A DNA stretch of 64,000 nt from Bacteroidota bacterium (GTDB taxonomy: Bacteria > Bacteroidota > Bacteroidia > B-17B0 > Aurantibacillaceae): the NCBI GenBank assembly GCA_030684395.1, contig JAUXTT010000037.1:28888-92887 (forward strand). The letters are read 5' to 3'. The notes beneath the pieces are model-generated. The model was not told the DNA's origin. It made no database searches and was given only the letters and a program-made list of their open reading frames with translations. Below, one piece after another: positions 45,636-54,047 of this stretch. The translations under genes were made by a program, and so were the position numbers. Position 1 is the first letter of the stretch. Each line of letters starts with the position of its first letter.

Positions 45636-46628
45636 TTGAACAAAACAGTTTTCATACTACTTCCATTCATTATTCTTTTGGCTTTTAGCCCACTGAAAGC
45701 TCAAATGTTGTTGCCTTCTTTGAGCAGCTCTTTAGAGAAGTACCCTAATTTTAACCCAGAATACATTAAAAAACATAATGTAAAAACCATCACATTCGAT
45801 ATTATTGATAAAAAAGATATGCAGGTTGCAGTTGATAAAGGTTTGATGCATTATTACGAATTTGATAAGAACGGTTTACTTACCAGATTCTTTTATACTG
45901 TTATTGCAAAAACGGTAGTTCAGGAATACCATACACAACCGGTTTATAAAAAAAGAAGAAAGATTAGTAGTGGCGGGGTTTATTATAAAAATGATTATGT
46001 GTACGATACCATTTCTACACGTTTTTATTACGATTCTAATCAACGGTTAATATTGAGCAGGTACAATGATGGTAATTATTATGAGGCTTTGTATTATGAA
46101 TATAATCATGAGAACCAGGTAACCAAAGTATTGAGAGCTAAAGAAACCAATGCCAGTGGCTATAAAAATGTTTTTCAAATGGGCATACAAACTGTACTTT
46201 CCGACGAGCGTTTTCAGTATATAAAAACAGGGGATAAGCAGTATAAAAAGCTGTGTTTAAATGATGAGAGCAGGATTTTTAAAGAAGTAATAGTAACAAA
46301 TAATGAAAACGCTCAACCCGTTAACTGGAACGAAGTATTTACAGCTACGTGGATCAATCAGGAGTCAAAGTTTGCTTACAATGAGAAAAAGCAGTTAATA
46401 GAGAAAAACTATAAATCCAACACCGGAGATATATTAACCACCAAATCCACATTTGAATACGATAAAGAAGGGAACTTACTAACAGAAAAACAATATCGTA
46501 ATGAAACCCTGATGAACGAACTCAGCTACCTGTTCGATGCAAGCGACCAACGAGTAAAATCTTTTTTGGACCGTGATCATATTAATAAAACCATCAGGAT
46601 TACAAAGGTATTTTATACTTTTTGGTAA
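45636..46628 (+). CDS. Secreted protein with YD-like repeats, unrecognised
   Basis: This 330-residue exported protein starts at TTG, as no in-frame ATG precedes the signal peptide (MNKTVFILLPFIILLAFSPLKA). Its body has loosely repeated segments of the type FYYDSNQRLILSRYNDGNYY, FAYNEKKQLIEKN, FEYDKEGNLLTEKQYRNE, each about 20 residues, resembling degenerate YD/RHS repeats or the MORN-like beta pattern. No toxin domain or catalytic motif is visible. It is isolated, with a 540-base gene-free stretch after it. Confidence 0.65.
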   Translation: MNKTVFILLPFIILLAFSPLKAQMLLPSLSSSLEKYPNFNPEYIKKHNVKTITFDIIDKKDMQVAVDKGLMHYYEFDKNGLLTRFFYTVIAKTVVQEYHTQPVYKKRRKISSGGVYYKNDYVYDTISTRFYYDSNQRLILSRYNDGNYYEALYYEYNHENQVTKVLRAKETNASGYKNVFQMGIQTVLSDERFQYIKTGDKQYKKLCLNDESRIFKEVIVTNNENAQPVNWNEVFTATWINQESKFAYNEKKQLIEKNYKSNTGDILTTKSTFEYDKEGNLLTEKQYRNETLMNELSYLFDASDQRVKSFLDRDHINKTIRITKVFYTFW

Positions 46629-47168
46629 ACTGATTGTTTTTGTAATTGAACTTATCTTTCCCGCAGCATAAAGCTATGCACGCATTTTTCGAAAAACAAA
46701 GAATAAAAGCAATTGAACGCAAATGCATGGGCATAATTTGTCCGCTGAACCTACGAAAACAAAATTTTGTCAGATCAACAACTCCTACAACAGTGTCAGC
46801 CTCGCAGTAAGTTAAATCGGGTTAAACAACGTCAGATAGATTAAGGACTGTACGTAGTACATTTGTTAAATATATGCCATTACAAGCTATAATTTTCAGA
46901 TCACTTATAAAACCAACTAATGAGCATTTTAACCGAAAGTATATACGTATTTATACGTATATACTGAGTACGTATAAATACGTGTTTTTTATTTTTTTTG
47001 ATTAACGTTAACTCAAGAACGATTTTTTAATACGCTGATTGTCAGTCGAAATTCAAAAAAGGTATTTTTTTTTATTTAAATTAGTATGCGTTCATAAAAT
47101 AAAATCCAATATTTACATTTGTATATTTATGGTAGTTAAATAAATATTCATTTAAAAATCAAAAAAGT
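46629..47168. other. Gene-free 540-base stretch before the signalling operon
   Basis: No credible ORF on either strand. It holds the twin ACGTA-N4-TACGT palindromes (46938-46983), and a -7 like TACATTTG (47114-47121) that could drive the 105-aa gene. It is strongly AT-rich in its right half. Confidence 0.5.
46938..46983. promoter_or_regulatory. Operator A: two ACGTA-N4-TACGT palindromes
   Basis: A perfect 28-base palindrome (46938-46965) contains the core ACGTATTTATACGT at 46945-46958. A second core, ACGTATAAATACGT, is at 46970-46983, so centres are 25 bases apart. Unlike the other three sites, no TTGAC follows. Confidence 0.75.
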
Positions 47169-47486
47169 ATGGCATTTACAGGAGATGAGGCAGAAAAGTT
47201 CCCATTGGATACAGCTGCAGAGTGGACAAGAAATTACAGAAATAGCGTACCTTCCGGTAGCATTAAAGGACATTTCTTTGGAAGAAATATCCTTTTGGAT
47301 ATTTTGAATCAGGAGGGGTGCCTAGGTATTCGCTTTTACTACGCTTTGGATGAGGAAGGGGTAAAACAACTAATAGCTGTTGGTGCTACTGCAGAAGAGA
47401 ACGATCAGTACAACCTTACCATTGCAGAAAAATCAAGACCGTGTCCTCCATTCTGCGATAATAACGCGAGTCCGTTAAATTCATGA
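47169..47486 (+). CDS. Small orphan protein of a signalling operon
   Basis: This 105-residue protein is unrecognised. It begins MAFTGDEAEKFPLDTAAEWT and has a central FFGRNILLDILNQEGCLGIRFYYALDEEG, ending with CPPFCDNNASPLNS. Cys at 51, 92 and 96 could form a small redox or metal site. There is no signal peptide or membrane span. Its stop overlaps the next start by four bases (ATGA), so it is tightly linked to the membrane protein, kinase and regulator that follow. I infer a component or sensor input of that system. Confidence 0.6.
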   Translation: MAFTGDEAEKFPLDTAAEWTRNYRNSVPSGSIKGHFFGRNILLDILNQEGCLGIRFYYALDEEGVKQLIAVGATAEENDQYNLTIAEKSRPCPPFCDNNASPLNS

Positions 47487-48121
47487 GTTTAAATCAGGTA
47501 TTTACACTTCTTTCAAGAATATCTGCATCAAGTGTTTTGATACCAATTATTACTTCACTTTTCTTTTTCAAAGCCTTTAATTCACAATTAAAGGCTTTGT
47601 TTATTTATTTGGTAGTATGTTTAGTTACCGAAATTTCAGGAGAGGCCTGTATTTATTTAGAACAAGATAACTACGCGATATACAACACATTCACTTTGAT
47701 TGAAACAATTCTGGTTTTTTACATTTATTACAAAGAATTTAATCTCACAAAATACAATTATTTGTTCCTAATCGTGCCATTAGCTATTCTTATCTATGGA
47801 GGAATGAGGTTTTCTTTGGTAAGATCTAATAACCTTACAAGCTCTATTGAGGCTATTAGCCTGTCTATATGTGCTTTGCTTTACTTTTATAAGGTGTTTG
47901 TTGATATGACAATTCCAAAACTTACTTCCTATTATTTTTTCTGGATTAACTCAGCTTTTCTTTTGTACTTTCTTTCTCCGTTTTTTATAAGTTTATTCGA
48001 AAATATTATTCGCAACAGCCACTCACCTGTCTTAAATTATTTATGGGTAATCTATTTATTTATCACAGTTTTATTTAATATTGTCGTTACCGTAGGAATA
48101 TGCAAAATCAAACGCAATTAG
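47483..48121 (+). CDS. Polytopic membrane protein of a signalling operon
   Basis: This 212-residue protein has six to seven hydrophobic spans (about 15-33, 36-50, 66-84, 92-110, 120-137, 148-170, 184-206) with short polar loops. No named family was recognised. It starts within the stop of the small orphan gene and overlaps the histidine kinase gene by 22 bases. The tight overlap suggests it senses or modulates the kinase. It ends in the basic tail CKIKRN. Confidence 0.65.
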   Translation: MSLNQVFTLLSRISASSVLIPIITSLFFFKAFNSQLKALFIYLVVCLVTEISGEACIYLEQDNYAIYNTFTLIETILVFYIYYKEFNLTKYNYLFLIVPLAILIYGGMRFSLVRSNNLTSSIEAISLSICALLYFYKVFVDMTIPKLTSYYFFWINSAFLLYFLSPFFISLFENIIRNSHSPVLNYLWVIYLFITVLFNIVVTVGICKIKRN

Positions 48122-48906
48122 CCCTTTTTATTGCAGTAGGTTGCCTGGTAATGTTTTTACTGGTGATGGTAATTATTGTGTTTGTGGTAACTTATCAGCG
48201 AAAAATGCTTGAAAAAGAAAACAAAATTGCCATTATACAACAGGAACAACAATTACTGTTTTTCAAGGCAACTGTTGAGGCGGAAGAAAAGCAAAAGGAA
48301 AGAATCGCAAATAACCTGCACGATAGCGTTAATCCAATGCTTACTCTTTTAAAGTTGAACCTTTCCAAGCATAGAATGGCATTTGAAAAAAATAAATTTA
48401 ATTCGGATGCGTATAAGGGTGATGCAAAAATGATTGACCAGGTTATAGAAAGTATCCGCGCTACATGCAGGGAACTTATCCCTTCTTTTTTGCTGGAATT
48501 TGGATTGATACTTTCTCTGGAAGACCACATTAAAAAAATATCAGGAGAAGTTTTAAGTACAGAAGTGAAAAATGAGTTACCACCTGAATTTAATCTCACC
48601 CTGGATAAACAGGAACAACTACTGGTTTATCGTATTTGCCTGGAACTCATCAATAACCTTATCAAACATTCGGGTTTAACCAAACTCACTATGTTGTTGA
48701 AGCAGGATACTTCTTTTTTTTATGTGCAACTATTTTATGATGGAAACGGTATAAGCAATGAGGAAATTGAAAAACTTACAGAAACAAGCAAAGGATTAGG
48801 ACTTCGCTCATTAAAAGCGAGGGTATTAATTTTACAGGGGCAATTAACCTATGAAAAAAACAAACCGCTTTCAAGTATTAAATTAACTCTACCTTTAAAA
48901 TTATGA
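48100..48906 (+). CDS. Sensor histidine kinase, NarX/DesK-like (HisKA_3 type)
   Basis: This 268-residue kinase has one N-terminal span (residues 8-31), a coiled-coil linker, and an H-box QKERIANNLHDSVNPM, where H74 should be phosphorylated. The ATPase region has LELINNLIKHSG (N-box), DGNGIS and KGLGLRSLKARV. The lack of a periplasmic domain suggests that the upstream membrane protein may supply the signal. It overlaps its neighbours on both sides and pairs with the NarL-type regulator. Confidence 0.9.
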   Translation: MQNQTQLALFIAVGCLVMFLLVMVIIVFVVTYQRKMLEKENKIAIIQQEQQLLFFKATVEAEEKQKERIANNLHDSVNPMLTLLKLNLSKHRMAFEKNKFNSDAYKGDAKMIDQVIESIRATCRELIPSFLLEFGLILSLEDHIKKISGEVLSTEVKNELPPEFNLTLDKQEQLLVYRICLELINNLIKHSGLTKLTMLLKQDTSFFYVQLFYDGNGISNEEIEKLTETSKGLGLRSLKARVLILQGQLTYEKNKPLSSIKLTLPLKL

Positions 48907-49556
48907 ATGGAAAAATAAATGTAGGAATTGCGGAAGACCACTTGTTGGTACGACAAGGAATGGTTTCTTTACTTAAGGAATTTGAAGAGCTTAATATCCT
49001 TTTTGATGTTGGCGATGGGAAAGAACTAATGAACCGGTTGAAAGAAGACAAACCAGACGTGGTTTTGTTGGACATTGAGATGCCAAACATGAATGGGCGT
49101 GAAGCTCTGGAAAAGATAAAGATCAGGTATCCCAAGATCAAAGTTATCATAATCAGTATGCACTTCGAAGAACCTTATATTATCGAGTTCATAAAAAAAG
49201 GTGCAAATGGTTTTTTGCCTAAAAATGTGGATATTGAACTTATTGTGGATGCTATTTATTCTGCTCACCACGATGGATATTATTTCGATACCAAAGTATC
49301 GAAGGTGCTGGCTGCAAACCTTATTAACCCGCATAATGGAGTAAACACTAATGCCGTAAGTGTGCTTACCGACAGAGAAATTGAAATTCTTCGTTATGTG
49401 TGTTTCGAAAAAACAAACAGGGAGATAGCTGAAATACTCAATATCAGTCAACGAACCGTTGAAGGCCACAGGAAAAGTATTCTCGATAAAACCGGTGCAA
49501 AAACTTCCATGGGAATGGTAATCTACGCCATTAAGAATAAATATGTGAACGTATAA
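48903..49556 (+). CDS. NarL/FixJ-type response regulator
   Basis: This 217-residue regulator has a receiver domain (acidic E11/D12, phosphoacceptor D57 in LLDIEMPNMNG, S85, K107) and a LuxR-type helix-turn-helix at about 155-200 (LTDREIEILRYVCFEKTNREIAEILNISQRTVEGHRKS). Its gene overlaps the kinase gene by four bases. It is the only LuxR-type DNA-binding response regulator in the island, so it is the obvious candidate for the ACGTA-N4-TACGT sites. That link is an inference. Confidence 0.92.
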   Translation: MNGKINVGIAEDHLLVRQGMVSLLKEFEELNILFDVGDGKELMNRLKEDKPDVVLLDIEMPNMNGREALEKIKIRYPKIKVIIISMHFEEPYIIEFIKKGANGFLPKNVDIELIVDAIYSAHHDGYYFDTKVSKVLAANLINPHNGVNTNAVSVLTDREIEILRYVCFEKTNREIAEILNISQRTVEGHRKSILDKTGAKTSMGMVIYAIKNKYVNV

Positions 49557-49662
49557 AAAGAAAGCTTTTTTTCTCCAATTCAAATTTTCGGAAAATGGTT
49601 TAATATTGGCTATACCTGTTGGTATCATTAAGTATTTGTTGATTTTCCTGCACTTTAAAAAC

Positions 49663-49708
49663 ACGTATTTTTACGTATTGACTGGCTTTTTTTCATTTTA
49701 TAAATTTG
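49663..49708 (+). promoter_or_regulatory. Operator/promoter B
   Basis: ACGTATTTTTACGT (49663-49676) is a palindrome of the ACGTA-N4-TACGT form. One base later comes TTGAC (TTG 49678-49680), and 20 bases after that TAAATTTG (49701-49708), a perfect -33/-7 pair. It drives the small basic protein gene. Confidence 0.8.
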
Positions 49709-49756
49709 TTTCGTACAGGTGAGAACAAGTTATTCCTGCCCAGCAAATCGGTAAAA

Positions 49757-49936
49757 ATGGGAAACGCAAAAATGGCCAGAAAGAAAATTTCACCGTCGGT
49801 GAAAAAGTGCAAAGCTAAGCAAGCAGGCAAAAGATTGCCTTTATTAGCTATTTCAGTAAATGTGATTGTAAATATAATTGCTGTAATCCTCAAGCCCTAT
49901 TCCGGTAATAAAAAAAAAAGAAAAAATCGGTCATAA
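49757..49936 (+). CDS. Small basic single-span membrane protein
   Basis: This 59-residue protein has a very basic N-terminal half (ARKKISPSVKKCKAKQAGKR), one membrane span at about 28-46 (PLLAISVNVIVNIIAVIL) and a basic tail (NKKKRKNRS). The start at 49757 is chosen because the earlier TTG at 49706 lies in the -7 box. No family is recognised. Small basic membrane proteins act as toxins, as regulators or as DNA/envelope binders. Promoter B lies directly upstream. Confidence 0.55.
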   Translation: MGNAKMARKKISPSVKKCKAKQAGKRLPLLAISVNVIVNIIAVILKPYSGNKKKRKNRS

Positions 49937-50306
49937 GCAAAATAATAGCATACTCAAAAAAGCGTAAAGCAGATGTTAGCGTAAAAAGTAGATACCTTGG
50001 GTTTCCTCTGGCGAATTATTTTAGATAAGGAAAACCACAAATTGGTAAAAAATTCGCCCCCTAAATGTTTTAAACAGATTTTGATAGGTATTTGCGGGTT
50101 CAGTATGTACGAACAGAAAAAAATCCTGAAAGACTTTGCAAAGGAGTAGAGATCAGGTACAGAACAAACCGAAGGTGTTTTGGTGGTAGGTGTGCGGTTA
50201 TAATGTGCGCATAGTGTTATATTCCGCAGCAGAAATTTAGTATTTATACATGTTGATAAACTAAAGTATATTGTATATCTTTCCGATTTAACAAGCATAG
50301 ACTTCT
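49937..50306. other. Intergenic, no convincing gene
   Basis: No plus-strand ORF. A minus-strand frame here lacks protein character. A possible stem GGCGAATT/AAATTCGCC spans about 50010-50060. Confidence 0.4.
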
Positions 50307-50729
50307 ATGAAAGAAATTCTATTTAACCCTTACGGACCACCTTTGTGGATCAATATTGAAATGGCAGGTGTGTATTTGATTACTTACTCATATCAGTTAT
50401 GGTCGGCTAAAAATGGTGAGCCGGCGGTATTAACCAATCCCTTAAAACAGGGGAATAATATTATTCCGCACGATGACCATTATCCTGTGCTTAACGATCA
50501 TAATCCAACCGACATTTTAACTAATTACCCCGGGCGTATAATTGATGTGCGCTTCAATGTAAAAAAAGTGGAAGGAAATGATAACGGGTATGTTTTAAAA
50601 GTTAATATACTTCAGGGTTTAGCTTTTGAAACTGCGTCATTGTTGGATACAGATAAAGTAGAAGGTACGGTAGGAGAAGCAGGATTTAAACCGGAATCCA
50701 TACTCATTAAATTAAAATCAGTTGCTTAA
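50307..50729 (+). CDS. Orphan cytoplasmic protein
   Basis: This 140-residue protein has no signal peptide or membrane span. It opens MKEILFNPYGPPLWINIEMAGVYLITYSYQLW, then has proline-, Asn- and His-rich loops (IIPHDDHYPVLNDHNPTDI) and a beta-rich C-terminus (ILIKLKSV). I do not recognise a family. It precedes the beta-barrel-like gene by 5 bases and may be coupled to it. Confidence 0.6.
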   Translation: MKEILFNPYGPPLWINIEMAGVYLITYSYQLWSAKNGEPAVLTNPLKQGNNIIPHDDHYPVLNDHNPTDILTNYPGRIIDVRFNVKKVEGNDNGYVLKVNILQGLAFETASLLDTDKVEGTVGEAGFKPESILIKLKSVA

Positions 50730-50734
50730 ACTCT

Positions 50735-51970
50735 ATGAAAAAGATTTTATCCTGTTTAATAGCTGTTTTTTTGATTTTTACTCATAGCGTTTCATCACAA
50801 AATGAGAGCAGAAAAGACAGCACCGAAAATTTCCTGCTTAATTTTTCAGTCCCTGATGTGCCTGCATTTAAAGCGCTTGGAACAGAAACCTCCGATATTT
50901 CAAGACCTTCTGATATTCAAAAATTTGCGGTTATGTTAACTCCTTTTTATTCGGGAGGTAAAGCGGTAATTCCACAAAATTTTGCCATGGAAATAGCCCC
51001 ATGGAAATTAGCATCTAAAAACTGGACACTTGAGAAATATAATTCTAAGTGTAACAGTATTTTGTACAATTCAGGTTTTAGTATCGGAAGTATCAGGGAT
51101 AACGCAACAACCACTTCCAAGCTGGCGGTTGGTTACAGGTTTAATATCACCTCTTCAAAGGGAGATATTTTAAAAAACACCCATGAGCTTGCAAAAGTAA
51201 GTAGCAACATGCAGGAGTTAGATCAATTGATTATTGAACTACAAAATGTCTGGGTGATAGATGTAAAAAAGAAAGGCCCTACTGAAGCCGCGAAGTATGT
51301 TACCACACATTTGGATGAGTTTTTAAAATACATAAGTGCAGAAGGAAGCAAGGAAATACAAAACAATACAATGAAACTGCCTTACGAAAAACTGATGGCT
51401 TTTTTAAAGATTAAAAAGATTGATGCAAAAAAGCTGGTGAAAGATTCGGCCTCGTATATAAAAACACGTAATGCCGATATTGATGCCCGGTTTGCAGCTT
51501 TTAAAAAGAACGGCTGGAATGCAGGCAGAACGGACATTGCAATTGCCTGGGTTGCTTCTTCAGCTGATACCCTTTTGGAAGACGCGCAATTTTCTTCCAT
51601 TCATGCATGGGTCACACAAGCATTTCCAATCCATAAAGGCGGACAGTTGTTGCTTGGAGTTAACGCAAAAATACCTCGTACAGAATTTGTGGATAGTATT
51701 GATCGGAAAGTGGATGCAGCCATCAGTATGCGTTATTACATTGGTACCAGTGAGGTAAGAGGCTTTTTAGAAACACAATACAAATACCAAAACATCAGTA
51801 AATTTAATCAAACCCTATTGGTAAATTTGGGAGCCGAATTCAGAGTAAATAAAAAATTCTGGGTAATTGCCAGCGGAGGAATTAATAATTATTTGGGTGA
51901 AACCAAACCCTTTAGTAAACTAGTGTCCAGTATTAATGTAAGGTATACATTTAATGAACCTGATAAATAA
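50735..51970 (+). CDS. Predicted outer membrane protein, orphan
   Basis: This 411-residue exported protein (signal MKKILSCLIAVFLIFTHSVSS) has an alternating hydrophobic/polar N-terminal part and a C-terminal part (FPIHKGGQLLLGVNAKIPRT...MRYYIGTSEVRGFLETQYKYQNISKF...FWVIASGGINNYLG...LVSSINVRYTFNEPDK) typical of a small beta-barrel ending in an aromatic-containing strand. A long helical insert lies between. No family is recognised. It follows the small orphan gene by 5 bases. Confidence 0.6.
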   Translation: MKKILSCLIAVFLIFTHSVSSQNESRKDSTENFLLNFSVPDVPAFKALGTETSDISRPSDIQKFAVMLTPFYSGGKAVIPQNFAMEIAPWKLASKNWTLEKYNSKCNSILYNSGFSIGSIRDNATTTSKLAVGYRFNITSSKGDILKNTHELAKVSSNMQELDQLIIELQNVWVIDVKKKGPTEAAKYVTTHLDEFLKYISAEGSKEIQNNTMKLPYEKLMAFLKIKKIDAKKLVKDSASYIKTRNADIDARFAAFKKNGWNAGRTDIAIAWVASSADTLLEDAQFSSIHAWVTQAFPIHKGGQLLLGVNAKIPRTEFVDSIDRKVDAAISMRYYIGTSEVRGFLETQYKYQNISKFNQTLLVNLGAEFRVNKKFWVIASGGINNYLGETKPFSKLVSSINVRYTFNEPDK

Positions 51971-52006
51971 TTGAATTTATAATAACAAAAAATAAAAATA
52001 ACAACT

Positions 52007-52963
52007 ATGAAAAAAACAAATCTCTTCCTGCTTGTTCTGTTTGTTTCTGTATTTACCATGCTGCCTGTAACACATTATGCTCAGGATAACCTACCTTCAA
52101 AAGACGATATTCAGGAGGATTTTAAGAATGATACCTTAACTTCTGATTTTGCAAAGGTCTTCTCTGCCAATGAAGATAAAACCAATTTCAAAAAACTCAG
52201 AAGTTATTTGCAACGCAAACAAAATGCTATTGAGCTGATCCAGGCGGAAATGGCTTATTACTCGGATATTCAGAGAAACCTTACTGCTATTTCCGACAAG
52301 GACAGAGAAATAGACGCGGTGTTGGAAAATATGAAAACCAACACCCTTACCGAAGGATCTATAGATGTTTATTTTCCAAATTGTAATATCAATATTTACA
52401 GCACACAAAAGTTAAGCATTCAACATTTGAAGGATCTGAAAAATAGCCTGAAAAGTTGTATCGATTCAGAAAAGAAACGAGAGGCTCAATACGAATGTTT
52501 GAAAAGTAATTTAAAAGAGGTAAAGAAAGACGTTGCCCTTTGTCAGGATCAGATAGACTCTGCATTGGCGCCTGAGTATCAAAACCAGGAATTCAGAAAA
52601 ACAATCAGCATAGGATTTGCTTGTTTACTCGGAGGCTTGCTGGCTATTTTTGTAGTAGTTGTTTTTCGTTCACCTAAAAATATTGCCGATTATTTTTTCA
52701 GCGATACAGGTTTACAATTTGTTACCATTTTTGTGTTAATCATCGCTATTATTCTTTTTGGTATACTAGGTGTGCTCGAAGGGAAAGAGCTGGCAGCTAT
52801 ACTTGCTGGAATCTCCGGTTTTATATTGGGAAAAAGCAGACCGGCACCGGTGGTGGTACCGGCTGTTACGCCAGTTGCTACAACAGTAGCCTCCACAACG
52901 GTATCAACGGTTACGCCCGCACCTGTAAAGCCTGTGCCACCTGCACCTGAATCTAATGATTAA
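52007..52963 (+). CDS. Orphan exported protein with coiled coil and two membrane spans
   Basis: This 318-residue protein has a signal peptide (KKTNLFLLVLFVSVFTMLPVT), a charged helical region at about 30-190 likely to form coiled coils (LRSYLQRKQNAIELIQAEM, SLKSCIDSEKKREAQYECLK), then two spans (200-222, 237-258) and a Pro/Thr/Val tail (VTPAPVKPVPPAPESND). No family is recognised. It may form an envelope scaffold. It follows the outer membrane orphan by 36 bases. Confidence 0.6.
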   Translation: MKKTNLFLLVLFVSVFTMLPVTHYAQDNLPSKDDIQEDFKNDTLTSDFAKVFSANEDKTNFKKLRSYLQRKQNAIELIQAEMAYYSDIQRNLTAISDKDREIDAVLENMKTNTLTEGSIDVYFPNCNINIYSTQKLSIQHLKDLKNSLKSCIDSEKKREAQYECLKSNLKEVKKDVALCQDQIDSALAPEYQNQEFRKTISIGFACLLGGLLAIFVVVVFRSPKNIADYFFSDTGLQFVTIFVLIIAIILFGILGVLEGKELAAILAGISGFILGKSRPAPVVVPAVTPVATTVASTTVSTVTPAPVKPVPPAPESND

Positions 52964-53114
52964 GAGAAAAGTCGCGTGGCAAACTGATGATGTTTTGACG
53001 CAGGCTCTTCATTTATAAGCCAATTTCCGATTCTCTTTTTTGTTGATCCTATTTTAGTGAGGTTGTTTAAAAAACTTTTGCATCACGATTTTTAGAGGTG
53101 ATTCTTCTCTTTAT

Positions 53115-53195
53115 GCGTATTTGTACGTATATCATAAGGTTTTAAAATCACGTATTTATACGTATTGACAAGCCTGCTTATATCCTATATCTTGC
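53115..53195 (+). promoter_or_regulatory. Operator/promoter C (twin palindromes)
   Basis: GCGTATTTGTACGT (53115-53128) and ACGTATTTATACGT (53150-53163) lie 35 bases apart. The second is followed one base later by TTGAC (TTG 53165-53167). The -7 region here is imperfect (TATCTTG near 53188). It precedes the 144-aa gene at 53400, leaving a leader of about 200 bases. Confidence 0.7.
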
Positions 53196-53399
53196 TGCTT
53201 AAATAAACAATGTCGTTTTTGTGAAAGTCTTATAGCCTTAGAATAAAGATTACGCCGAATGAAAATTTTCAGGTGATTACAAGTGGTGGGTAAATAATTA
53301 TTTTGTTAAAGCAATACCATTCCTGATCCTGATTCCGAATGCGGCAATTAAAAAAAGTTTTCTCACAAATCAATTAATAATTAACCAAAAACAAAAAAC

Positions 53400-53834
53400 A
53401 TGCAACAACAAACACAAAACGGAAGTGTAACTGTAGAAAATACTGTGCCTTCATCAGCAACATTTACAGTAACATTAAGCAAACTGCTTAAAGGGACAAG
53501 CCCGGTAATTGCCAATGCAAAATGTGAGTTTACTTATATTTGGGACTTCACCAAAAATACAGGAATTGCTCATTTAAATTCAATCGACAATTGTATTGTG
53601 AATATTACTTTGCATCCATTAGGAATAGCCGGATATCTTGATTTTATGTCGGATCTTCAACAGCCAACCTCTTATGTTATTAACGGACAAAGAGTAGTGT
53701 TAAACAGAATTATCCTTGATATTAACCTGGCAAACAACGAAAGATCAGCGGCAATAATGTTTAACAATGATGGCTCGGTGCTTGAAGCTACTGATAATTT
53801 TGATGCAGCAAGTGCATCACGTTTTACTAAGTAA
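53400..53834 (+). CDS. Orphan beta-rich small protein
   Basis: This 144-residue protein lacks a signal peptide. It starts MQQQTQNGSVTVENTVPSSAT, is rich in Asn, Thr, Val and Ile, and contains PLGIAGYLDFMSDLQQPTSYVI and RSAAIMFNNDGSVLE. It appears to be a beta-sandwich, but I recognise no family. It lies downstream of operator C and ends at a strong terminator, so it is a unit of its own. Confidence 0.55.
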   Translation: MQQQTQNGSVTVENTVPSSATFTVTLSKLLKGTSPVIANAKCEFTYIWDFTKNTGIAHLNSIDNCIVNITLHPLGIAGYLDFMSDLQQPTSYVINGQRVVLNRIILDINLANNERSAAIMFNNDGSVLEATDNFDAASASRFTK

Positions 53835-53853
53835 ACCCTGACAAACCGTAAAC

Positions 53854-53922
53854 AGAGGCTGTCTCAAAACATTTTTCCAATGGAAAATGAATTGTTTATT
53901 GATTTTGAGCCAGCCTCTTTTA
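53854..53922 (+). terminator. Terminator of the 144-aa gene
   Basis: AGAGGCTGTCTCAAAA (53854-53869) pairs with TTTTGAGCCAGCCTCT (53903-53918), then T-run. Confidence 0.85.
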
Positions 53923-54047
53923 TTTGATGATCGATTGAAAAGATTTGAAAAATTGCATATTAGCGGGGCATAAGCAAAAGGCGGATCAGGTCGATTTTTA
54001 TTACTCATATTTTGTGGTAAATTTCGGTAATTAAAACAATCAAATTT

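Noticed and set aside
46629..46930. A small minus-strand gene driven by operator A
   Set aside because: Every frame from the operator reaches a stop within a few codons, or only runs into the preceding gene.
48195..48599. Minus-strand 134-codon ORF
   Set aside because: It is antisense to the histidine kinase with strong codon-based support on the plus strand.
49954..50298. Minus-strand 114-codon ORF in the gap before 50307
   Set aside because: No domain, no promoter of the local type, and composition unlike neighbouring genes.
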